A program made the translations under genes and the position numbers. Below the pieces are notes generated by a model. That model was given only the letters and a program-made list of their open reading frames with translations. It made no database searches and was not told where the DNA came from. From assembly GCA_964019055.1 (NCBI GenBank), contig OZ025212.1, positions 6,821,766 through 6,885,765 of the forward strand: a stretch of DNA of 64,000 nt, given 5' to 3'. Each line of letters opens with the position of its first letter. Position 1 is the first letter of the stretch. Positions 56,481 through 64,000 of this stretch are shown in pieces. The DNA is from Anthopleura xanthogrammica (lineage: Eukaryota > Cnidaria > Anthozoa > Actiniaria > Actiniidae).

Positions 56481-58676
56481 TTACTTCGGTCTAGGTAAAC
56501 AAAATCTTGTAGTTCCGTCATACTTGATACGTCTATCATCCTTGCCAGCAAACCACGTTTTAAGATGTCCATTGATTGTTTCAACTTCTAGTTTCAAGTC
56601 ATACTCCTTACACTTCGACAGGCTTTTTTTGAGCAATGCTCTCGAAGTGCTGTTTTTGTGCTTTAGGAGGGCTTTGTAAGCACGAAGGTGAATGCTCCGT
56701 GGGTAGAGAACACGGAAATGATCGCACGCTTTGTCGAGCTTGTGAAATTCCTGGACAGAAGCAATAGTATATCTTAATTCTTGAATCTACTCTGTTTGCG
56801 TACGTCAATCATTAGCATGTATGAATGAGTTTATGAAAACACGCGCAGAATCGTCGTCGCGACGACGTTGCGTTGCCCTTGAAAACTTTGTGTTTTCCGA
56901 CAATATCATGAAAACACTTTGATTGACGTGCACCAAAACCCTATTTGTCTCGAAATTAGCAAATTGTACGATTCTGCGTGCTTATGTAAACTAATGTAAC
57001 AAATAAATATTTATCCATATTATTGATCACAAAGATAATTCAGTGTTTCATCGTTCGTTTGAAAGACTGCATACCTTTTTAAGGTCATGTTTGGTTGTTG
57101 TGTCTTTCGGTGCAACTCGAAGGTGCAACAGTTGACATTCAATGACCTTGAGTAGGCCTCTCACTGACATGAATACCTCGAACTTTTCGGGCTCAAGCGC
57201 TGAAACAGGAAAACAGTTTCTTTAAAAAGCCCTTGAAGTTTGTTTGAAAAGTAATGATTTCGCAAAATGTTAAAGGATATATGGCTCTTACCTAGCGCAG
57301 AGCTGATGTAGGGCTCTGCTTTGTCCCATTCTTCTCTTCTTGCATGCCTGTCGACAATCCAGAAGAGGAAACAAATAATTAATTGGCACATTTTCTTGCA
57401 CGCCGGTCGACATTCCAAAGGGAAGAAAAAACTATTTACAAATCCAAGAGATCAGCTTAGAGTTCATTGTCTTCTGGCAAACCCTTATGTCTCGTTCTAG
57501 GTTCAATGTAATGTTACACAAAAGAACGTACCATAATGCCAAGCAGGCATTAAGATAATACATGGGAATGACGTCAATCATGAACGCAGGATCTGTGGCG
57601 GCTTTAAAAGTGAACTGCTCAATTCGCTCTACCTCTTCGAGTTTTTGTCCTGAAAAAAAAAAAACACTGGGGTATGAGCGATTTTAACCAAGTTTCAAGT
57701 CATTTCCAATTTTCATCGATTTTCATCGATTTTCATCTGAAGTGCCCCTTCACCTGCTTCTAGTAATAAGTCAAAGCAGCCGCACATGTACATTGCCTTG
57801 CCGAGTGAATCTTCTTCCTCTATCGACGTGTAGTTCAATTCCTTTAGTAACTCTGCGCAGGTCTCAGTTCTTAAAATAATAAAGAGAGAAAAGGGATCTC
57901 AGAGTTTGTTGAATACCTTCGAGGAAGTGATACTTTGTAAAAAGGCTTGAAAATTTAAGGGACCTCGGGAATTCGAAAAATTACTTAGTGTGAAGAACCC
58001 CAAAGACACAATAGTAGTTCGATATTTATATGGTAAAAAAAAAGCCAAATGTAAATAAAGGTAGAACTTAGAATACGTTTGAGAATTTAACGTCTATTGT
58101 AGTAGAAATGTTCAGTAGAGCTTGGAAGACATTCGGCTTTTAATTGGTGGAGAGCTGGCCAAAATTTATGAAAACAAACATAGCTCTGTGGTGGAGAATT
58201 CCAAGTTTGAAGCTAAAAGGAAGAAACGATCCCAAAGGGAATGTACTGTTTCGACATGTAAATGGTGGAGAAACCAAACGCATGTCTATTTGGTGGAGAA
58301 CCCCAACAATAAAGCTAAAATATAAGACAATAAGATAGACGTAGACATCAGTGGCTTTAAATTAAATGACTTACTTTCCACTTAGAAGAAGCGTTTGGAT
58401 GAAAGGTGGCAGGCAGGAGATTTTCATATGAAGATCGTTGACTTTGCTGGAGATGGTAATGGCAAGATTGCCTAGATAAATAAAATCAATTCATGATCGA
58501 GGTTTTGCATACGTGGTATAGTTTTCCTATACAACGGTTTGCATCGCAGGTTTTCAAAACTTTCAGAACTTGCAAGACAAGATTCACTTGAGACGATCCA
58601 CATAATACAGTAATTATTTGGTTTTGTCCGCCTGTGTGTCTGTCTGTCTGTCTGTCCGCCTGTGTGTCTGTCTGTG

Positions 58677-58761
<85 letters not shown>

Positions 58762-58763
58762 TG

Positions 58764-58806
<43 letters not shown>

Positions 58807-61800
58807 CTTTTTGTTTGTTGATTGTTTGTTTGGCTGTTTTTGGAGCTGCAAATAATTCCACATTTCTCCGAAAGTACTTGGGGCAAAACTTTTCCTAGTT
58901 GCATCTATGAGAATGTATCTTCTCGATGACTGTCATTGCAAGCGTTGCTAGGAAAGAAAGGAATAATACTCAAGGGGAGGGCACGTGCTTTGACTATCCA
59001 TACCTGATTTTATAGCTCCCTCCATGTTGGCTATAGCCAGTCTGAACGATAGACTGACACTGTACAGGTGGGCAACTGTGACTAAATCCTCTTGGTTGAA
59101 GTAAAGGCGAGATTCTTGACATCTATGGAAAGATAATTTCGTAGCCACGTCATCGTAGCCACCATTACCACTATCGACACGCGTGAAAAACGTCTGCGCA
59201 TGCTCTAAGTCCGCATGCAAATTAGTCAAAAGCGTCTTCGTGCTATTGTAGAAATATGCAAATTTGACTTTCACACTTGCCTGAAGAATAGTCTTTACAA
59301 AATGCCAAAACTTAAAGTCAGTTCTTGAAACTTAAGGCTATTTTTTTCATAATGCCTTTATTAATACAGTATCTTAGTCTCACAAAAGTATACCCGCGAA
59401 ATGTTTTGTATACTTGGAGAAAACAAGCATTTATTTTCTCACTAAAACTCTTGTAAATTCTTGGAAAGCGTGCTGAAAGGCACGCATGCGCAAACGTTTT
59501 TCTCTAGTGTCACCACTATCACCACCATATTCAGCTTCATCTTCACATTTCATCTTACCTTTGAAGTCCAATTCTTTCGTACTGTTCTCCCCAGCTCGTC
59601 CATCCAAACAGATGAGTACATTCAATAACAGCAGCATAAGCAACAAGAAGCTATACATCGGGGAAAAGCGAGAGGAAGAAAGTTTTACATTGTCATTCAT
59701 CACAACTTGTGCCTATAAGCCGGCTATCTATTGCAGTTATGTATCTCACGTTAGGTGTTACTCAAAACAACAATTTGTTATCAAACCCTGAACCTTGAAG
59801 TCAGACCACGGTTGGCTTACACTTGCGCAATTGTATAGATCGTTTGTACAATTAAGTTGTAGAACTCCTGACAGATACGTGACTCACCTCGTGCAGGTCT
59901 TCCTCGGCTTCTTCAGCAGCATTGACTTCCTGTATTGCAGCCATGAGTGACCTGTCGTTCTGATGCAAGGCGTGGTAGACATGTGATATATGGGCAAGGC
60001 AACGAGCCTGTTCAATGAGCCGTGTGGAGTTGTCCCTAGGACACAGAAATATGACCTATATTAGATCGTGTAATATCACAAGAGATTTAGTATGGAAGTA
60101 TAATCCAGGAGGATGGTACGAGGTTTCCAGCAGGATATAGTAGGGGATATTACCCAGGATAGTACGGTGCATAGTGTTATCCCACAGGGTGGTTATCCCA
60201 AAGGATGGTACATTGTCAGTGACGGATTTAGGGTGTGTACACTGGGTGCCCGTGAACCCCCCTTTCTAGCTTGGAATTATTTGGTTAGTACACCAAAAGA
60301 TGCATCTTCTTGATTTTGTGACCCCCCTACTCAAAATCCCAGATCCGCCCCAGGGGGTACTATATGATTCTTTAGAATGGTATGGTTTGTCCCCCAGGGT
60401 GATACGAGTATCCGCAGGGTGGTACATCACACAAAGTATCCAGCGAGATGGACATCATTCTTGCCAGCTGATTGATATCAAGCATTGAAATTAAATCCAC
60501 TTACCCTGCACGTTGAATAAAATATCCAGGAAAAAGAATGTGCAGATAATGTCGGAAAGCTTCTTTCCTGATTCGAAGATAAACTCCAAGATTACTAGTA
60601 GGCTGTTTTTTACCCAGAAGAGCCAAACACTCTTGAAAGTGCAAAAGAGCCTCGTCGAGACGATTCATGTGGAATAGTGCCTTAAAACCAAAATGCAGGG
60701 GTTAGAAACAACTTCACGCACATACTTGATTGTTGAAAAAATTACCGCGTAGGACCCACCCCTGGAATCTAGGAATCAATTCCTGGACTCGGAATCACTC
60801 GGATTCGAGGTTTTTTATCCGGGTTCTCCGTTTTTTCGTTTTCCGAAAAACCTAACAAGCTAAATTCCAATTTGATCTGTGAGTTAGCCGTGCCCTGACT
60901 TGGATCAGCAGAGAGGTTGTTTGAGGGTTTCGATAAAATTTGAAGAAGACAGGGAAACGTACCTGCCCAATGAGGTTTTCTACCCTCGCCATGTCTTCAT
61001 TTGTAGAAATGTCCTCACCATCCTCCGTCTTCTCACTAAACATACTCTTAACTTCGTATAAGTGAGACAAAGCCTGCATGTTGGCCGAAGTAGTCAGTGC
61101 CGCGGCCCCAGACTCGGTCAAATACCGAATAGTCTTGATTTTGTTTCCCGAGGCTCGCCAGTGATCGACAAGCTGTGGGAAGACAGAGGCGAGGATTTCT
61201 GCGCATTGACAGTTCCTAAGATTGACCGAATCTGATTCATCCTCGGTTTCTACATTAGACATTTCTTCATCTATTAGTGTCAGTCTTCCAAGTTTTTCTA
61301 AATAAATCAAAAATATATATATTAAATCTTCTTGAATAAGCCCAATCTATTTGGTTCTATGTCTGATCCAAGAGAAGAACTTTTTACCTTTAATGTCGGT
61401 CACCTCGTCCTGTGCTTTGACACGTGCACTCATCTTTCTTCGAAATTTTGTTAACCAACTTACTCGTCTTTCCTCTACACTACCAACACCGTTTATTGCA
61501 TTCATTAGTTCTCCATCTTGCGTGGAATTTCTGGAAGCCTCACTAATTTTATTAACATCCATTTGCAAGTTAGTCGATACAGCGAAACTTGTTCTCTCGT
61601 GTGCGCGCGACGCGAAGGCGCCCTGACTTTGGACTTTTTCTCTCATTTCGATAGTCTTCCTTCTTTTGGCAGTACTGGATGAGATGATATTTGTGGATCT
61701 GCTGGATGTGCCTAATAATATCATAAATTGCACAGGATTTAAGATTTGTAACTATTTATTTTAAGTCCCACTTAAACTTCGCAAGTGCTCAACTTCTAGC

Positions 61801-64000
61801 GTTAATATTCAAGCAAAATAAAATGCGCACTGTGCAAATATGTGCGTACCGTGTTATAAACACTCTGGTAGCTGGAGAAAGAAGCAAGCTTAGAATCATG
61901 AGTGTCTATATCACGGTACAGAGATACAAGTGGAGGTTTTAAATTGATTTCAAACGAATGTCTCTTTTATAATACCAATACGGTGGCCAGTGAATAGACA
62001 ATTTCCGAGATGCGCGAGCGCTTTCAAAAATATCGCAGGCGCGTACATGATCTCGAGGCATTTTCGGGCAGAGTCAATAGCGCTCGTGATCTTGCGCGAA
62101 AATGCCTCTTTTTCATGTCTGCGCCTGCGATATTTTTGAAAGCGCTCGCGCATCTCGAAAAAGGTCTATTTGCACGTGTCATGTTTATGTATTTATTTTA
62201 ACAATATTTATACAGGGACATCACATTTAGCAAAGCTGGTTTAAAGAGAACCTTGTTAAAAACAAAAAGAACAAAAGATATAATTCATAAGCATAAATTA
62301 CTAATTACTAAAGATAATGAAATACAATATATAAAAAATTAGCACGGCGCTGGTTGTTAAAATGATGTTTGCATTATTTTTTAAACTTCTTAGGCTCTTT
62401 GATTGATCCAATATCAAGGTTAAGGTCTTAAATAAAAGTACACACCCCGTTATATCTAAAGCTCCCTTGGTACTTAGTAGTATTTGCAAGGGGCAGGCGA
62501 AGTAAGTCGCGATGCCTTGTATGGTAATGGTGAAATTCACATGTCTTAATATCTTATAACATACAGTATACTGTTTTGCTCACTGCGAATGATCAACGCT
62601 ATTGTGTACTTACTATCACTTCGCACTCTTCCATCTTGTGTCTCCTTATCTGCAGGAATGTTCTCCTTATTTCCACTTTGTCCTGGCACGAAGCCTCCAC
62701 CACCACATGCTCGACATCTATGAGCCTGCGATTCTAAGAACATAGCGGACTTCTCGTGAAGCTGTTTTCTTTGGTGATCTAGCCAGACTTCGTAAGCCGT
62801 CTCTTGTACGTAAATATTGACAAATTTGTAGAAGAGACATTGTTTCTTTGGTCCATTGGGAGTCATCATGCTGGTGAGATTAAGCACCTAACGATAGAGA
62901 GAGAAAGCCAAAGTAAGGAGAAAAAGCCAAAATATATTATGCCTGTACAAATTCCAACAGACGTACCCTATTCCCCTCATGGGCATAGCAACCACATAAC
63001 ACAGGAGCATGTAGCGACGTTGCTACGTTGTGGTGGTGATGATGGTGGTGGTGTTGGCCATGATGATGCGCATGTGCGGGGTCGTCGTAGTCATAGAAAC
63101 CGTGATGATTGTGTGCCGACTGGTGCTGCGCAGCTAAGCTTGCGCACTCGAGGATACCATCCCTAACAAGAGTGTACAGAACCAAATCTAGACTGGCCTT
63201 GCTGGATATTGGAACGAGTGCCTCGATAAGTTCTCTCGAAAACATCATACCAAGAATGGATGCGCATTTCAGGGAAACTTGTTCACTGGGTGACATGCGG
63301 TCTACGCGCGCGAGTACCATGTCTTTTACGGACTCTGGAACCAACACCTTGGAAATGTCAACACCAGGCGTAATGATACAAACACTTTGCGTATCCTTTG
63401 GCATGGTACCACTCTTTGCTTTGACGAAATGTTCCTTCTCAAAACCGTAATAAACTTTCTTTTCTTTAGGAAAGTTGAAGCCGATTGCGTTTGACTCACT
63501 TGCAAGGCTGTTTTGCTTAGTGTTGTTGTTGGTCGGCGGCTGCTCGTTATCAAACTCGTTCCCCAACTCTATACCTTTTGCACTTCCGGTAGACATTCTA
63601 CGCTTCCGTGTCCTTTCTTCGCCGCCAAGAGTGATTTTGGCTAATAAACTTCCTCTTCTGCCTTTGGAGGCTGGCGCGCTCTTTTCTCTGGTCTTGGTAG
63701 CAACTAGGGGATCATCTTCCATCGTATCAGGAAGTAAGGGGGTTGTTGATCGGAACGAAGGGGTACCTGGACGAGGCGAAGCGATTCCTGATTCCATAAG
63801 CTTGTTAACCATTTCGTCATACTTGTCATATAAATCACGAGTGTCGTCCTCAGATTGAAATGCTTGAACCTCAGGCACGATATCAACTATTTTACTGACG
63901 AGCATATCCTTGATGAGCTGTTCACACCATGAGGGGACACCGTGGCTTTTTTCCTGGAGTATTTTATCAAGTTCTTGAGGGATGAACATCACATCCATGA
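56481..64000 (-). CDS. ADCY10: Soluble adenylyl cyclase, C-terminal part (ADCY10-like)
   Basis: Thirteen minus-strand exons: 64000-62967 (open at the right edge), 62887-62614, 61711-61388, 61297-60963, 60680-60505, 60035-59888, 59280-59004, 58471-58375, 57869-57754, 57649-57532, 57347-57292, 57199-57075 and 56750-56481. They encode about 1115 residues in frame. Features typical of soluble adenylyl cyclase are [69 protein letters not shown] and tetratricopeptide-like helices ([20 protein letters not shown]). The enzyme makes cAMP in response to bicarbonate and calcium and is reported in corals as an acid-base sensor. The catalytic domains lie outside the window. Unusual here are a histidine-rich insert (about 63010-63120) and a basic Ser/Thr-rich exon (61711-61388). 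The protein ends TRFCLPRPK. Confidence 0.9.
58628..58805. repeat. (TGTC)n microsatellite
   Basis: About 175 bases of CTGT tetranucleotide, slightly interrupted, in an intron of the adenylyl cyclase gene. Frames encoding Cys-Leu-Ser-Val or Asp-Arg-Gln-Thr repeats are artefacts. Confidence 0.97.
60745..60945 (+). mobile_element. 5'-truncated SINE-like element
   Basis: Has the pyrimidine-rich GGTTCTCCGTTTTTTCGTTT and the tail AAATTCCAATTTGATCTGTG followed by GTTAGCCGTGCCCTGACTTG and AGAGGTTGTTTGAGGGTTTC. The tRNA-like head is missing or unrecognisable. Its single-copy tail is the best template for the minisatellite units at 38310 and 47590. Confidence 0.7.
61993..62170. mobile_element. 178-bp MITE with AATAGAC termini, copy 2
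   Basis: Same length and structure as the copy at 32238-32415: starts AATAGACAATTTCCGAGATG and ends ATCTCGAAAAAGGTCTATT. Arms of about 50 bases. It is intronic in the adenylyl cyclase gene. Confidence 0.9.

Noticed and set aside
58472..58904. Frames with Asp-Arg-Gln-Thr or Cys-Leu-Ser-Val repeats
   Set aside because: They read through the TGTC microsatellite in an adenylyl cyclase intron.

Overview
This is intron-rich, AT-rich animal genomic DNA packed with microsatellites and short inverted-repeat transposons. The gene content points to a cnidarian, most likely a stony coral or a close anthozoan relative. The main clues are a tandem pair of PAN/EGF/fibrinogen-like secreted proteins resembling a family known from coral skeletal matrix, a multidomain SRCR/CUB/FN3 secreted protein, a soluble adenylyl cyclase with a long C-terminal arm, and the style of the interspersed repeats. 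Species assignment is inference. Exon models were built by hand from splice sites and phase continuity. Five models (the second matrix-like gene, TJAP1-like, WDR25-like, SRCR/CUB/FN3 and amine oxidase) are complete and their exons sum to a multiple of three. The adenylyl cyclase model runs off the right edge.

Layout, left to right. (1) 427-2220 (+): single-exon MACPF/perforin-like type I membrane protein. (2) 3296-5532 and 6599-11122 (-): tandem paralogues with signal peptide, PAN and fibrinogen-like modules. The second also has an EGF module; the first seems to have lost that exon. A broken THAP domain lies between them. (3) 14912-19777 (+): seven-exon TJAP1-like coiled-coil protein. (4) 20808-24167 (-): five-exon WDR25-like WD40 protein, convergent with TJAP1. 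(5) 24473-25782 (+): frameshifted partial copy of a polyamine-oxidase-like gene with a LINE tail inserted in its intron. (6) 28546-49752 (+): a 27-exon gene for a secreted protein of about 2071 residues with six SRCR, six CUB and seven FN3 domains. Domain modules are bounded by phase-1 introns, and one SRCR-CUB-FN3 block was recently duplicated, introns included. (7) 50172-55935 (+): intact eight-exon FAD-dependent amine oxidase, the paralogue of the pseudogene in (5). (8) 56481-64000 (-): thirteen exons of soluble adenylyl cyclase (ADCY10-like), with its catalytic N-terminus beyond the right edge.

The genes do not form a pathway. A secreted-recognition theme recurs: MACPF, matrix-like PAN/fibrinogen-like proteins and the SRCR/CUB/FN3 mosaic are all extracellular or cell-surface. 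The most informative structures are the modular mosaic gene with its internal duplication, a transposon insertion dated by an empty site in the sister copy, two intronic minisatellites derived from a SINE tail, cysteine-stapled FN3 domains, and a histidine-rich insert in the adenylyl cyclase. I saw no tRNA, rRNA, CRISPR or prokaryotic features.
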